DNA of 64,000 nt from CAYYMH01 sp964472785 (lineage in GTDB: Bacteria > Zhuqueibacterota > Zhuqueibacteria > Thermofontimicrobiales > Thermofontimicrobiaceae): assembly GCA_964472785.1 (NCBI GenBank), contig CAYYMH010000012.1, positions 43,975 through 107,974 on the forward strand, given 5' to 3'. The notes under the pieces were generated by a model. That model was not told the origin of the DNA. It did not search any database and saw nothing but the letters and a program-made list of their open reading frames with translations. The position numbers and the translations under genes are program-made. Within the stretch, counting starts at the first letter, position 1. Each line of letters begins with the position of its first letter. Below, piece after piece: positions 17,766-27,278 of the stretch.

Positions 17766-20144
17766 TTACTTTGATTTTGACTTTTTCTTTTCCGAATCAA
17801 AAGCAATTTTCAAAATGTCATCCATTTCGCTAATAAAATGAAAATTAATATTATTCCTTATTTTTTCCGGTATTTCAATTAGGTCTTTTTCATTTTTCTT
17901 CGGTAAAATGACATTTTTGATACCGGCTCGACTTGCTGCTAACACCTTTTCTTTGATGCCACCAACTGGTAATATGTGACCTCTCAAAGTTATTTCGCCG
18001 GTCATTGCAATGTCGCTTCTTACTTTTTTGTCGGACAACAATGAAACTAACGACGTGAAAAGCGTCACACCTGCTGAAGGTCCATCTTTTGGAACAGCGC
18101 CAGCAGGGATATGAATATGGATATCATAATTTTCATGAAAACCGTTTTCAACTCCTAATTTATCCGCTTTTGATCGAATAAAGGAAAGTGCAGCCTGTGC
18201 CGATTCCTTCATAACTTCACCCAACTGACCGGTCAGACTAAGTTTGCCCTTGCCCGGCATCTTTGTCGATTCGATAAACAAAATATCACCGCCAACATAT
18301 GTCCAGGCTAAACCAACAGCAATCCCTGTCTCCTGAATCCGCTCAGCGGCTTCCGAAAAGTATTTTTTCGGTCCCAAATACTGTTCGACTTTTTTGGGAG
18401 TAATCCGAGATTTATTCGGTTTTTTCTGACCATTTGTCATCGTCGCGACGTCTTTTGCAACACCTCGACACACACCAGCAATTTGTCGCTCAAGATTTCT
18501 AACACCAGCTTCCCTTGTGTACGTATTTATAATCAACTTGGTCGCTGCTTTATCAAATGAAATCATCTCCTTTGTCAGTCCATGTTCTTTTATCTGCTTG
18601 GGAATCAGAAATTTGTTAGCAATGTGAATCTTGTCTTCCACGACATAGCTGGGTATTTCGATAATTTCCATTCTATCTTTTAAAGCAGGGGGAATCGGTT
18701 CCATCATATTTGCCGTAGCGATGAACATCACTTTCGATAGATCAAAAGGTACTTCAAGATAGTGATCGCTAAAAGAAAAGTTCTGCTCCGGGTCCAGCAC
18801 TTCCAATAATGCAGACGACGGATCACCACGGAAGTCATGCCCTAATTTATCAATCTCATCGAGCATAAAAACGGGATTATTCGAACCGGCTTTTTTGATT
18901 CCCTGAATGATTCGTCCCGGTAAAGCGCCGATATAGGTACGCCGATGACCTCGAATTTCTGCTTCATCACGAATTCCGCCTAATGAAATCCGGATGAATT
19001 TTCTTCCCATAGCTTCAGCGATCGAACGCCCCAAAGATGTTTTACCAACACCCGGAGGTCCGACGAAACACAAAATAGGACCTTTCATATCATTTTTCAA
19101 TTTTCGAACAGCCAGATACTCCAGGATCCTTTTCTTTACTTTTTCCAAATTATAATGATCCGCGTCCAGTTTTTTCTGAACAGATTTTATTTCCAGATTA
19201 TCTTTTGTAAATTTACTCCATGGGATGTCTGTCAACCAATCTAAATAAGTTCGCGCCACAGTGTACTCGGCTGAAGAAGGATGCATCTGTGCCAAACGGC
19301 TCAACTCTTTTTCTGCCACCTTTCGAGCTTCTTCGGGCATTTTGGCTTTCTTGATTTTTTGCCGGATTTCTCCAACTTCTGATCCTTCGGAATCTTCGCC
19401 TAATTCCTTTTGAATAGCCTTCATTTGTTCCCGAAGGTACATTTCACGTTGTGATTGTCCGATCTTGTTCTGAATGTCGGATTGAATCTTTTCACCCAGC
19501 TCCAATGTCTGCAGTAATTTATTTATTAAAAGATTGGCTTTATTAAGTCGCTCGCTAATATCGAATGTATTTAAAATATTTTGTTTGTCTTCCACGGGAA
19601 TATTGGAAAACGCGATAATTAGGTCTGCCAACATGCCAGGCTCCTTAATATTGGAAACCATGACCAATTGTTCATAGGTGATATCATTGGAAAGATCGAC
19701 CACCCTTTTAAAAATATTCCTTAGGTTGGCAGTCAAAGCGTCCATACGATCCGGATTTTTAATTTCTGAGAGATTATCTTTTATCGGTTCAAAAATTGCT
19801 TTTAAATAGGGTTCTTCCTGACTGAAAGTAATCAATTTCAATCGGTACAATCCCTGAATAAGTATTGTTTTGCTCCCATCAGGCATCTCGATCGTCCGCA
19901 TGATTTTCGCAGCAGTGCCGACGGTGTACAGATCCTTTGTTCCGGGATTCTCCGTTGATGCCTTCTTTTGAGATAAAATTGCTACAATATTATTTTCATT
20001 AAGGTCGGATAATAATTTTAGCGATTTCTCTCTGGCCACTGTAATCGGCAATAGTTGCTGTGGAAAGAGAACTTCATTCCTCAAAGGTATCGTCGATAGT
20101 ATCGTGGGAATTGCAGTTGTATAATCTTTTTTATATTCGCTCAT
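17766..20144 (-). CDS. lon: ATP-dependent protease Lon (LonA)
   Basis: 792 residues, standard LonA length. The N-terminal LON substrate-binding domain opens with 'TIPLRNEVLFPQQLLPITV'. A coiled-coil region includes 'REMYLREQMKAIQKELGE'. The AAA+ module has Walker A GPPGVGKTS (362-370) and Walker B 'VFMLDEIDK', and the C-terminal peptidase domain has catalytic Ser690 in PKDGPSAGVT and the catalytic lysine in GGIKEK (731-733). It is a cytoplasmic hexameric protease for misfolded and regulatory proteins. It is transcribed leftward as a single gene, ended by the bidirectional hairpin at 17650. AGGG lies about ten bases before the ATG. No heat-shock operator was recognised upstream. Confidence 0.97.
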   Translation of the reverse strand: MSEYKKDYTTAIPTILSTIPLRNEVLFPQQLLPITVAREKSLKLLSDLNENNIVAILSQKKASTENPGTKDLYTVGTAAKIMRTIEMPDGSKTILIQGLYRLKLITFSQEEPYLKAIFEPIKDNLSEIKNPDRMDALTANLRNIFKRVVDLSNDITYEQLVMVSNIKEPGMLADLIIAFSNIPVEDKQNILNTFDISERLNKANLLINKLLQTLELGEKIQSDIQNKIGQSQREMYLREQMKAIQKELGEDSEGSEVGEIRQKIKKAKMPEEARKVAEKELSRLAQMHPSSAEYTVARTYLDWLTDIPWSKFTKDNLEIKSVQKKLDADHYNLEKVKKRILEYLAVRKLKNDMKGPILCFVGPPGVGKTSLGRSIAEAMGRKFIRISLGGIRDEAEIRGHRRTYIGALPGRIIQGIKKAGSNNPVFMLDEIDKLGHDFRGDPSSALLEVLDPEQNFSFSDHYLEVPFDLSKVMFIATANMMEPIPPALKDRMEIIEIPSYVVEDKIHIANKFLIPKQIKEHGLTKEMISFDKAATKLIINTYTREAGVRNLERQIAGVCRGVAKDVATMTNGQKKPNKSRITPKKVEQYLGPKKYFSEAAERIQETGIAVGLAWTYVGGDILFIESTKMPGKGKLSLTGQLGEVMKESAQAALSFIRSKADKLGVENGFHENYDIHIHIPAGAVPKDGPSAGVTLFTSLVSLLSDKKVRSDIAMTGEITLRGHILPVGGIKEKVLAASRAGIKNVILPKKNEKDLIEIPEKIRNNINFHFISEMDDILKIAFDSEKKKSKSK

Positions 20145-20656
20145 ATTTTAACCCTGTATTTTATAATTCATTATTTACACTTTTTTAACTTATTAGTGTT
20201 CCGAAAGAAAATATCAAAACATTTTACGAAATTAACTCGAGTTCAGCTAAAATATTTTTTAAAAAAATCATGAAAAGTCGCCAAGCTCGCAAAGTAAAAA
20301 CGAGTAAATTGACAAACGTTGCGTTCTTTGCGGCTCTCCACTGATAATTTAATTTGATTGTAGCCTGCTGCTACGCTATAAATAATTTATTTTAAAAATT
20401 TGAATTTTAATAATACGCAAATTATATGCCAGCATATTATATAAATCCTAACCTATTGAATATAATTGATTAATAAATATGCTAATTGTGTTTACAAGAT
20501 TATTTCATTGATTCCTGGTGTCAAATGTTAAGATAATTGCCAAATTGACAGATAATGTGTGCCAATCTGGATGCGAATATTTTGGAAAAAATGACTTGAA
20601 TTTAATTAAATTCATATTTATATTTAATGGTTAATTTTAACAATTTAAGGGTTACC
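20145..20656. other. 512-base divergent intergenic region upstream of lon
   Basis: AT-rich region holding the promoters of lon (-) and the small lipoprotein gene (+). A short element at about 20277-20339 (GTCGCCAAGCTCGCAAAG ... GCGTTCTTTGCGGCTCTCC) has the wording of degenerate intergenic repeats common in environmental bacteria. No gene, riboswitch or terminator was recognised. Confidence 0.35.
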
Positions 20657-21100
20657 ATGCGTAAGTTTATCTATTGTCTGCTTCTTATTCTCGTTGCTTT
20701 TTTTTGGGTTCAATGCGGGAAAAAAACTTCGGACGTAAATAAGATTGAACAGATCATCACGAATTACACGGCTGCATTTGATAAAAAAGATTTTCATAAA
20801 TTTACATCGTTCGCTACCAACGATTTCAAATTTTACACTTTGGATGGTCACACGTTTGATAAAGATTCAACGATTAGTTTTCTCGACAATATTTTAAAAA
20901 ATTGGTCAAACGTGCAAACGACGATTAAAGAATTAGAGATTGAATGTGACCATAGTCTCTCTTTTGCCAGGTATGAAGCGGCTTTTCATTTTACGGCGAT
21001 GGCAAAATCGGGAACGATGAGCAGCCTGATCACTGTTGTATTTCGCAAAACGGAAGACACCTGGAAAATGATACATTTTCACATGTCACGAAAATATTAA
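20657..21100 (+). CDS. Small lipoprotein with SnoaL/NTF2-like (DUF4440-type) domain
   Basis: 147 residues from ATG 20657, picked because AAGG lies six bases upstream and the signal peptide then begins cleanly (MRKFIYCLLLILVAFFW). The lipobox is WVQC with the lipidated cysteine near residue 20. The mature part reads as a cone-shaped NTF2-like fold: 'IEQIITNYTAAFDKKDFHKFTSFATNDFKFY' at the start (shown here as its two halves IEQIITNYTAAF and DKKDFHKF) and 'TVVFRKTEDTWKMIHFHMS' at the end, as in DUF4440/SnoaL-like proteins. Ligand or enzymatic role is unknown. A small membrane protein gene follows after 44 bases. Confidence 0.65.
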   Translation: MRKFIYCLLLILVAFFWVQCGKKTSDVNKIEQIITNYTAAFDKKDFHKFTSFATNDFKFYTLDGHTFDKDSTISFLDNILKNWSNVQTTIKELEIECDHSLSFARYEAAFHFTAMAKSGTMSSLITVVFRKTEDTWKMIHFHMSRKY

Positions 21101-21144
21101 ATCCATTTTCAGCTTGTTCACCCCTAATCAAGGGATTTTAAAAA

Positions 21145-21459
21145 ATGGACGAAAAATTAACTCCGAATGAGAAGCATTTTCTAAAGGATTATTTCGAGCG
21201 CGCTGACAAAAAAAAATTTCCACCATCAATTTCATATCTATATGCAGGTGTGATTTCAGTTTTAGGTTTAATTTTACTGATCGCTTCGGTCGTGATTTCA
21301 TTTAAGAATTTATCTGATAATATTGTTTACTGGGTTCTCATCCCCGGATTTATCGGTGGTGTCATTATCATTGTTTTTGGTATATTTTTATTGAAATATT
21401 TTCAGAGAGAAAAAGAACAGCAGAGTGTAGCAACGATCTTGAAGAAGTTGCTTGATTGA
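21145..21459 (+). CDS. Small two-helix membrane protein, unknown function
   Basis: 104 residues. A charged N-terminus (LTPNEKHFLKDYFERADKKK) is followed by two transmembrane helices (about 30-50 and 62-84) and a charged C-terminal helix ending ILKKLLD. Both termini probably face the cytoplasm. I do not recognise a family. It lies 44 bases after the NTF2-like lipoprotein gene on the same strand and 172 bases before the fumarase start, so it may be co-transcribed with the lipoprotein gene. 'AAGGGATTTTAAAA' before the ATG gives a modest ribosome binding site. Confidence 0.6.
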   Translation: MDEKLTPNEKHFLKDYFERADKKKFPPSISYLYAGVISVLGLILLIASVVISFKNLSDNIVYWVLIPGFIGGVIIIVFGIFLLKYFQREKEQQSVATILKKLLD

Positions 21460-21631
21460 GAAGTTTTAGGAAAAAATATTAGCATAGCTAAATTTTTTTA
21501 TTTCGTAGTGTTTGTGAAGTCTGTAGGATTCTTTTTTTGAGAATCCACTGAAATCGTTATTGAACAAAATCTTGCATAAATCAATACATAAAAACCATAT
21601 AAGTTTTTCCTCAACTGACGAAGGAGACGAA

Positions 21632-23149
21632 ATGGATAGCAAAAAATTAACCGAAAACACACTCGAATTAATTCGTAGAACGTCGGCTTTTTTACCTCAT
21701 GAAGTTGAAGAAGTGATCGCTTTAAAACGAAAGGCTGAGGCACCGGGATCAAAGGCGGATTTTGCACTGGATCTTGTCTTACAAAATATTGGTTTAGCTA
21801 AAGGTCGCTCGCTGCCGATCTGTCAGGATACTGGATTGTTGAATTTTTATATCAAATGTCCGGTCGGGATGAATCAGATCCAATTGAAACAAGCAATTGA
21901 AAACGCGGTGGTCGAGGCAACGAAAAAAGGTTATCTGCGCCAAAATTCAGTGGATAGTCTCACCGGTAAAAATTCGGGTACGAATTTAGGGCCGGGCAGC
22001 CCCGTATTTAAATTTGAACAGTCCGAAGATGACAATTTGGACATTCGGCTGATCCAAAAAGGCGGTGGCTGTGAAAACATGAGCACTCAATATAAACTGC
22101 CCGCCCAATTTGATGGAAAAAAATTCGGTCGCGACCTCGAAGGTGTACGCGCCTGTATTTTGGACGCCGTGTTCCAGGCGCAGGGTAAAGGATGTAGTCC
22201 CGGATTTCTGGGTGTTTGTATCGGCGGTGATCGTGCTTCAGGTTATGAATGGGCGAAACATCAGTTGTTAAGAAAGATTGACGATACCAACCCGGTCCCG
22301 GAACTGGCTGAGCTGGAAAACCGGATCATGCAGGACGCCAATACATTGGAAATCGGTCCCATGGGTTTCGGCGGAAAAATGACGATCGGTTGTTGTAAAA
22401 TTGGTCTGCGAAACCGGCTGCCCGCTTCATTTTTTGTCACAGTTGCCTACATGTGCTGGGCTTATCGGCGCAGAGGTTTTGTGTTAAGTCCGGAAGGTGA
22501 TGTGATTAAATGGCTCTATCAGCCGGAAGACGAATTTGAAAAGAAAGAAGAATATCCGGATGATTTTAAAATTGCTTCCGAAAATGTCAAGGTGCTGAAT
22601 ACGCCGGTGAGTGAAGACGAAATTCGCTCCCTCAAAGTAGGTGATAATGTGGTCATTAACGGGACGGTATTTACAGGACGTGATGCGGTTCATAAGTATT
22701 TATACGAAGGTGGCGAATTGGACGCTATTAAAAACGGTATTATTTATCATTGCGGTCCGGTTATTTTGGAAGAAAACGGAGAATACAAAGCCATGGCTGC
22801 CGGCCCAACAACATCGATCCGGGAAGAACCATATCAGGGTGATGTGATGAAAAAGTTCGGCATCAAAGCTGTGATCGGAAAGGGTGGTATGGGACTTAAG
22901 ACATTGGAAGCCTGCCAGAAATACGGAGGTGTTTATTTGCATGCGATTGGCGGAGCCGCGCAAATTTATGCCAAGTGTATCAAGAAAATACCAAATGTTT
23001 ATCTGGAGGAGTTTGGCAGTCCGGAAGCGGTTTGGGAATTTCAGGTGGATGGATTTCCTGCGGTGGTTACGATGGATTCACATGGTAATTCATTGCATCA
23101 AGACTTGCTCGAACTTTCAAAATCCAGGTTGGACAATTTAATCAAATAG
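21632..23149 (+). CDS. Class I (iron-sulfur) fumarate hydratase, fused alpha and beta domains
   Basis: 505 residues from ATG 21632 (GAAGGAG seven bases upstream); the frame continues 24 codons upstream without a better start. The N-terminal alpha domain carries cysteines fitting the [4Fe-4S] ligands: Cys64 in ICQDTG, Cys188 in GCSPGFLG and Cys275 in YMCWAYRR. The C-terminal beta domain ('VLNTPVSEDEIRSLKVGD', 'GPTTSIREEPYQGD', 'AVIGKGGMG', 'HAIGGAAQIYAK') completes the active site. It converts fumarate and malate in the TCA cycle; L-tartrate dehydratase is the main alternative within the family, but a lone fused gene favours fumarase. A canonical terminator follows 30 bases after the stop. Confidence 0.88.
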   Translation: MDSKKLTENTLELIRRTSAFLPHEVEEVIALKRKAEAPGSKADFALDLVLQNIGLAKGRSLPICQDTGLLNFYIKCPVGMNQIQLKQAIENAVVEATKKGYLRQNSVDSLTGKNSGTNLGPGSPVFKFEQSEDDNLDIRLIQKGGGCENMSTQYKLPAQFDGKKFGRDLEGVRACILDAVFQAQGKGCSPGFLGVCIGGDRASGYEWAKHQLLRKIDDTNPVPELAELENRIMQDANTLEIGPMGFGGKMTIGCCKIGLRNRLPASFFVTVAYMCWAYRRRGFVLSPEGDVIKWLYQPEDEFEKKEEYPDDFKIASENVKVLNTPVSEDEIRSLKVGDNVVINGTVFTGRDAVHKYLYEGGELDAIKNGIIYHCGPVILEENGEYKAMAAGPTTSIREEPYQGDVMKKFGIKAVIGKGGMGLKTLEACQKYGGVYLHAIGGAAQIYAKCIKKIPNVYLEEFGSPEAVWEFQVDGFPAVVTMDSHGNSLHQDLLELSKSRLDNLIK

Positions 23150-23179
23150 CCATTAAATTAGAAAATTTATCTTCGATGA

Positions 23180-23208
23180 AGGCTCCATCAAACCGGTGGA
23201 GCCTTTTT
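23180..23208 (+). terminator. Rho-independent terminator of fumarase gene
   Basis: Stem GGCTCCA / TGGAGCC with a nine-base loop followed by TTTTT, 31 bases past the fumarase stop. The first possible GTG start of the next frame (23196) falls inside this hairpin, which argues for a later start there. Confidence 0.85.
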
Positions 23209-23222
23209 ATAAGAGAAACGGG

Positions 23223-23930
23223 GTGAGTTTGAAATATCAGGATAAAAAGATTGATGCCGGGAATAAACCAGATTTTGCAGTTATCTTCGACATGGACGGA
23301 GTGATTGTTGACAGCAATCCGGTTCATAAAATCGCGTTGAAAAAATTTTTAGTTATGCACGGACACAATTTGACCGAGCAGGAATTAAAAGAAAAAATTT
23401 ATGGTAGAGCAAACAAAGACTGGTTGCCCGAATTGTTCGATAATGATTTGTCGCCGGATGAATTCAAAAAAATGGCAGAAGAAAAAGAGGCTTTATTTCG
23501 AAAACTCTACGCTCCGGCTATCAAACCGGTAAAAGGATTACTTCGTTTTTTGTACCAATTGCGTGAACTCAATATTCCAATTGCATTGGCAACATCTGCA
23601 CCACCGGCTAATGTGACGTTTACCCTCGAGAAAACGAATACAGCAGATTTTTTTGAGACGATAATTGATGAGAGTCAGATTAATCACGGAAAACCTGATC
23701 CTGAAATTTATTTAAAGACGGCGAGACAACTTGGAATCGAACCCGATCGTTGTATTGTTATTGAAGATTCGATGGCTGGTGTGCAATCCGCCGCAGTCGC
23801 AGGTTGTAAGGTGATTGGCATGACAACAACCCATTCGAAAGAGGATTTTGTCAACACTGTATTAGTGATTGATGATTTTGATGAGCTTGATATAACGTCA
23901 TTAGAAGATTTGCTTTCTAAAACCAATTGA
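23223..23930 (+). CDS. HAD-superfamily hydrolase, beta-phosphoglucomutase-like
   Basis: About 235 residues if translation starts at GTG 23223; the frame opens at GTG 23196, but that codon sits in the terminator hairpin. Motif I is DMDGVIVDS (nucleophile and acid aspartates), the cap is helical, motif II is ATSAPPANV, and motifs III/IV are 'GKPDPEIYLKTARQLG' with 'CIVIEDSMAGVQSA'. This is the phosphatase/phosphomutase subfamily that includes beta-phosphoglucomutase and sugar-phosphate phosphatases; the exact substrate cannot be assigned. It converges with the CDF transporter gene. Start codon choice is uncertain. Confidence 0.75.
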   Translation: MSLKYQDKKIDAGNKPDFAVIFDMDGVIVDSNPVHKIALKKFLVMHGHNLTEQELKEKIYGRANKDWLPELFDNDLSPDEFKKMAEEKEALFRKLYAPAIKPVKGLLRFLYQLRELNIPIALATSAPPANVTFTLEKTNTADFFETIIDESQINHGKPDPEIYLKTARQLGIEPDRCIVIEDSMAGVQSAAVAGCKVIGMTTTHSKEDFVNTVLVIDDFDELDITSLEDLLSKTN

Positions 23931-23931
23931 T

Positions 23932-23950
23932 TAGTCACGAGAAATGACTA
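23932..23950. terminator. Weak hairpin between convergent HAD and CDF genes
   Basis: Six-base perfect stem TAGTCA / TGACTA with a seven-base loop just after the HAD stop, followed by an AT-rich run containing TTTTT some ten bases on. Short stem, so only a weak candidate. Confidence 0.3.
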
Positions 23951-23990
23951 TTAATAATTTTTGAAGTTACTGTGTTTTTGATAGCGGGTC

Positions 23991-24791
23991 CTATTTTGCC
24001 AAAGACAAAATTCTTCGACTCCCATTAATCACGATGGTGAAAATAATAATTCCCGCAATCAAGTCTGGGTATTTTGTACCCGTCAATAAAACAAAAAAGC
24101 CAGCCAGGATCACACCTAAATTAATGATAACATCATTGGTAGTGAAAATCATACTTGCCTTAATGTGCGCTTCTTCACTCTTTGTTTTATTCAAAATAAG
24201 CAGACTTGCAGCGTTTCCGATAAGTGCAAAAATCGATACGATAATCATGGTAACATAATTCGGCATAGCAGCAACTCCCAGAAAACGCCGCAATGTTTCC
24301 AATAACCCCAATCCTGCTAATGTCAACTGGAAGTAACCACTGGTTTTGGCAATTCGTTTTTGAGCATCTGCAGATTTGTAAATAGCATACAGACTCATCC
24401 CATAGACGATCGCATCTGCAAGCATATCCAGTGCATCAGCACTAAGTCCCATAGAATTGTATAAAATCCCGGCGATAATTTCAATCAAAAAGAAAGCAAA
24501 ATTGATGATTAATACGGTGATGAGCAAATTTCGGGTTTTTGTTCGGGGCTCTTGATTTGAATTAATTTTAATTCTCAGCTCATGATCCTCGATCATTTTT
24601 GATTCGAGATTGAGTTCGTTTATTCGTTCGACAATCTGCTGAGTGTCTTCATCATGTTTCACAACCAAAGTGCGATCGGCGATGTCAAAATTGAGTTGGT
24701 GGATTTTGGAAAAGGTGCTCAATTTGACCCGGATCAAATTTTCTTCAGAAGGACAATCCATTTTGTTGATTTTGAACTTTGTTTGTTTCAT
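23991..24791 (-). CDS. Cation diffusion facilitator-type transporter with N-terminal metal-binding-like domain
   Basis: 266 residues. The N-terminus (KFKINKMDCPSEENLIRVKL) looks like a heavy-metal-associated (HMA-like) domain with a single MDCPSEE motif. It is followed by about six transmembrane helices of the CDF/ZitB type, including the metal-site helix 'GLSADALDMLADAIVYG' and a second membrane motif 'ASMIFTTNDVIINLG'. The second site lacks the usual HxxxD histidine, so specificity (zinc, iron, cobalt) is uncertain. There is no large C-terminal cytoplasmic domain; the protein ends at 'RRILSLAK', unlike longer CDF members. It is transcribed leftward as a single gene. Confidence 0.75.
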   Translation of the reverse strand: MKQTKFKINKMDCPSEENLIRVKLSTFSKIHQLNFDIADRTLVVKHDEDTQQIVERINELNLESKMIEDHELRIKINSNQEPRTKTRNLLITVLIINFAFFLIEIIAGILYNSMGLSADALDMLADAIVYGMSLYAIYKSADAQKRIAKTSGYFQLTLAGLGLLETLRRFLGVAAMPNYVTMIIVSIFALIGNAASLLILNKTKSEEAHIKASMIFTTNDVIINLGVILAGFFVLLTGTKYPDLIAGIIIFTIVINGSRRILSLAK

Positions 24792-25365
24792 GATTAAGTG
24801 CTTTCCATATTTTTTAGTAGCTATCGAGCCACCGAGTCACAGAGGACTGGGAGAAAAAATCAATAAAATTTAGGGTAAATATTTTTCTCATTTTTGAGAA
24901 TCAGGGTTTCTTATTAAATTTTCAAACAACATGCTTACACAAAAATCTACCAATTGATTATTGAAATGCTTCTGTGTTCTCTGTGTCCCTGTGGCATTTG
25001 TTGTTGTTTGAATAGTCACATTTTTTATTTGATAAATTTAGCAAACTTACGCTTAAAGTCAATAGTGAATTAAATTGAGTAGTAATATCTTTCTCCAAAA
25101 ATTTAATTGGTATTCAGGGAGCAACAGCAGGAATTTTTCGAACATTTCATATTGAAATAGCAACCATTACAAAATGAAAATAATGATTTTTGGCTTATCA
25201 TAAAAAACAATAACTTATAGCAAGGAGCAGACGTAAATAGGTGGTATAAAGTTTGCGTAAATGCCTTTAGAATACATGCATCAAGATTTTCCTCAATTGA
25301 TTAGTGGCAATTATCATTTCAAAAACATAAAATTACACAATAAATAGTTATTTAGAGAGACAAAT
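24792..25365. other. 574-base divergent intergenic region
   Basis: Between the CDF transporter (-) and TPR protein (+). It holds the inverted-repeat element at 24828-24995; the remainder is AT-rich with no recognised gene or RNA. 'TTTAGAGAGACAAAT' before 25366 is the ribosome binding region of the TPR gene. Confidence 0.35.
24828..24995. repeat. Degenerate inverted-repeat element (about 168 bases)
   Basis: The left arm GCCACCGAGTCACAGAGGAC (24828-24847) matches the reverse complement of the right arm (24976-24995, GTTCTCTGTGTCCCTGTGGC) at about 16 of 20 positions. The wording (CACAGAG, CTCTGTGTCCCTGTGGC) matches a family of degenerate intergenic repeats seen in many environmental genomes. 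Confidence 0.45.
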
Positions 25366-26700
25366 ATGCCTTTTTTAAAAACAAGGGTATTGACCATGGG
25401 GCAAGGTGGTCAATGGACTTGTCTTATTATTTTCATTTTTTGTGTGGCGCTAATGAATCCAGTGATGGCTCAATATAGTCAATCCAAAGTTTTCCAATTT
25501 TTAAAATCTACTTATGAGCAACAGGATCCTGAACTGCATGATTTCTTAATCAATGAATTGAATAACTATATTGAAACCTACCGGTACGCTGATAATATAG
25601 CTGAAGCTTATTTTCTTTTGGGGAAGATTTATGAGGCGGAAGGAAAATTTCGTGAAGCATTGGTTTTGTATCTGAAAATTTTATATTTGTTTCCTCAAAG
25701 CAATCACCATTCCGAATGGGCAATGATTGTAAAAAAAATCGTAAACTTTGAGCAGTTTGTTGATGAGAAGCAGCATGAGATCATCAGTGTTAGTTCTGAA
25801 AAGGAATCCTATGGACGCGAGCAGGACCAGTATTATGAATATCTAAAGACATTAGCAAGACTAAATTTTAATGAGATAAACCAGTGGTTTTTGGCATCCT
25901 GTCAGGAATTCACACGATTATATCCAGCAGATGATCGGAATGATCAGGTGACACTGTGGATCGGTGATATTTTTGCAGCACAGGGAGATTATGTTCAAGC
26001 GGACATGACCTACATGAAATTTGGCTTTATGTTTCCCCATAGCACACTTCGCCCGAAAGCTATTTACCATCGGGCAATGCTTTTAAACCGGCTGCCTGAT
26101 AAAAAGGAACAGGCAATAGCAGTATTCGAAGAGATTGTAAAAAACTTTCCGGATAGTCCTTATGCGGCTGATGCACTATTTCAAATTGCACACTACAAGG
26201 AAACAGTATTAGAGATATATCGAGAAAGTCTTCATGATTATCAAAAAGTTGTGAATCACTACCCTGATCATGATAAATGGATTGAAGTACAATTTCGTAT
26301 TGGTGAAATAAATAAAAAGGAGTTGGAAAATTACTGGGCAGCTATTCAGGCGTATGAACAAGTGGTGGAAAAAGACACGTTAAGTCAATTTGGGAAAAAA
26401 GCACTGGAGGAAATCGCTTCAATTTACAAGAAAAAATTGAAAAATTATAAAAAAGTAGTTGACACATATTGTCAGTTGGCCGATCTATTTCCCAATTCCA
26501 AGGAAGCTCCAAAACGACTATTCGATGCCGGGAAAATATGTGAAAATAAATTGAATGACTATCCGAAAGCGATTATCATTTTTCAACAGGTTTTGGATAA
26601 TTATCCAAAACACGGCGAAGCGATAAACGCAAGGAGAAAAATATCAGAATTAAAAGATAAAGTAAAACTTAATTACTACAGTGAGAAGAACGAGGAATAA
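25366..26700 (+). CDS. Secreted TPR-repeat protein
   Basis: 444 residues with an N-terminal signal peptide (hydrophobic 17-33, cleavage after VMAQ). The mature protein is built of tetratricopeptide-like helical pairs, for example 'AEAYFLLGKIYEAEGKFREA', 'DDRNDQVTLWIGDIFAAQGD' and 'AVFEEIVKNFPDSPYAADAL'. At least six units recognisable by 'FP.S..A..AL' spacing resemble YbgF/BamD-type scaffolds. It probably acts in the periplasm as a protein-interaction platform. The gene stands alone; 500 bases containing a MITE-like hairpin separate it from the next gene. Ribosome binding site GAGAG about nine bases before the ATG. Confidence 0.8.
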   Translation: MPFLKTRVLTMGQGGQWTCLIIFIFCVALMNPVMAQYSQSKVFQFLKSTYEQQDPELHDFLINELNNYIETYRYADNIAEAYFLLGKIYEAEGKFREALVLYLKILYLFPQSNHHSEWAMIVKKIVNFEQFVDEKQHEIISVSSEKESYGREQDQYYEYLKTLARLNFNEINQWFLASCQEFTRLYPADDRNDQVTLWIGDIFAAQGDYVQADMTYMKFGFMFPHSTLRPKAIYHRAMLLNRLPDKKEQAIAVFEEIVKNFPDSPYAADALFQIAHYKETVLEIYRESLHDYQKVVNHYPDHDKWIEVQFRIGEINKKELENYWAAIQAYEQVVEKDTLSQFGKKALEEIASIYKKKLKNYKKVVDTYCQLADLFPNSKEAPKRLFDAGKICENKLNDYPKAIIIFQQVLDNYPKHGEAINARRKISELKDKVKLNYYSEKNEE

Positions 26701-27278
26701 ACTAATTTTTGTCAGACCAGAATTTTAAATTGAAGAAAGTGTGTCACTATTTTTACCAGATGTTAGCACAAAATCTTTCCAGATAGCTTACATTCAATAT
26801 CTTTTCGATCGCCGCAAAAATCGGCAGTTAAATTTTGATTGCCTATATAGAGTCTGTTCGAAAAATGCGAAAAAAGACCTCACTCCGAAGGGCTGTATCA
26901 AAAGTTAACTTGTAGTGACGAATTTATTCGTCAAAAACCATATATTGTCTGGAGCGAATAAATTCGCTACTACAAATTGGACTAAACATGTTGCATCGGG
27001 TCTTTTGATACAGCACCGTTAGGAGATGAGGTCTAATATAATAAGTTTGTATATATCATCCCAATTGCTAATTTCTGTTTTTTCGGAAGGTGCAATCATG
27101 AAGAAAATAATGTAGTAAGATTATCAGATTTTTATTAATCCATCTGTCAAGGGCAACCACAACCCACACCAGTAAACCAAACTAGTAAATATTTAAAAAG
27201 TTATTGATTTTAAAAAGTAGATTCGTTAAGTTAATTATAACAAATATGCCAGAAGTCATTGAGGAGTACAATTTTATA
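26701..27278. other. 578-base intergenic region with MITE-like element
   Basis: Separates the TPR gene from the sensory solute-binding protein operon. The central part is the long hairpin element at 26876-27033. The rest is AT-rich; the operon promoter should lie here but no clear hexamer pair or sigma-54 site was found. Confidence 0.4.
26876..27033. repeat. MITE-like hairpin element, copy 1 (with outer arms)
   Basis: The core 26891-27015 begins GGCTGTATCAAAAGT and ends in CTTTTGATACAGCA; the interior carries a second inverted pair (TTGTAGTGACGAATTTATTC against GAATAAATTCGCTACTACAA). About 125 bases match copy 2 at 37019-37145 almost base for base. In this copy the palindrome extends outward with GACCTCACTCC (26876-26886) against GGAGATGAGGTC (27022-27033). 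There is no coding capacity and no clear target-site duplication. Confidence 0.75.

Noticed and set aside
23196..23222. GTG 23196 as start of the HAD protein
   Set aside because: The codon is inside the fumarase terminator hairpin and the added residues are not part of the HAD fold.
23223..23930. Beta-phosphoglucomutase as partner of the phosphorylase candidate
   Set aside because: GH94-clan phosphorylases give alpha-glucose-1-phosphate, which beta-phosphoglucomutase does not use, and the gene is 15 kb away near fumarase.
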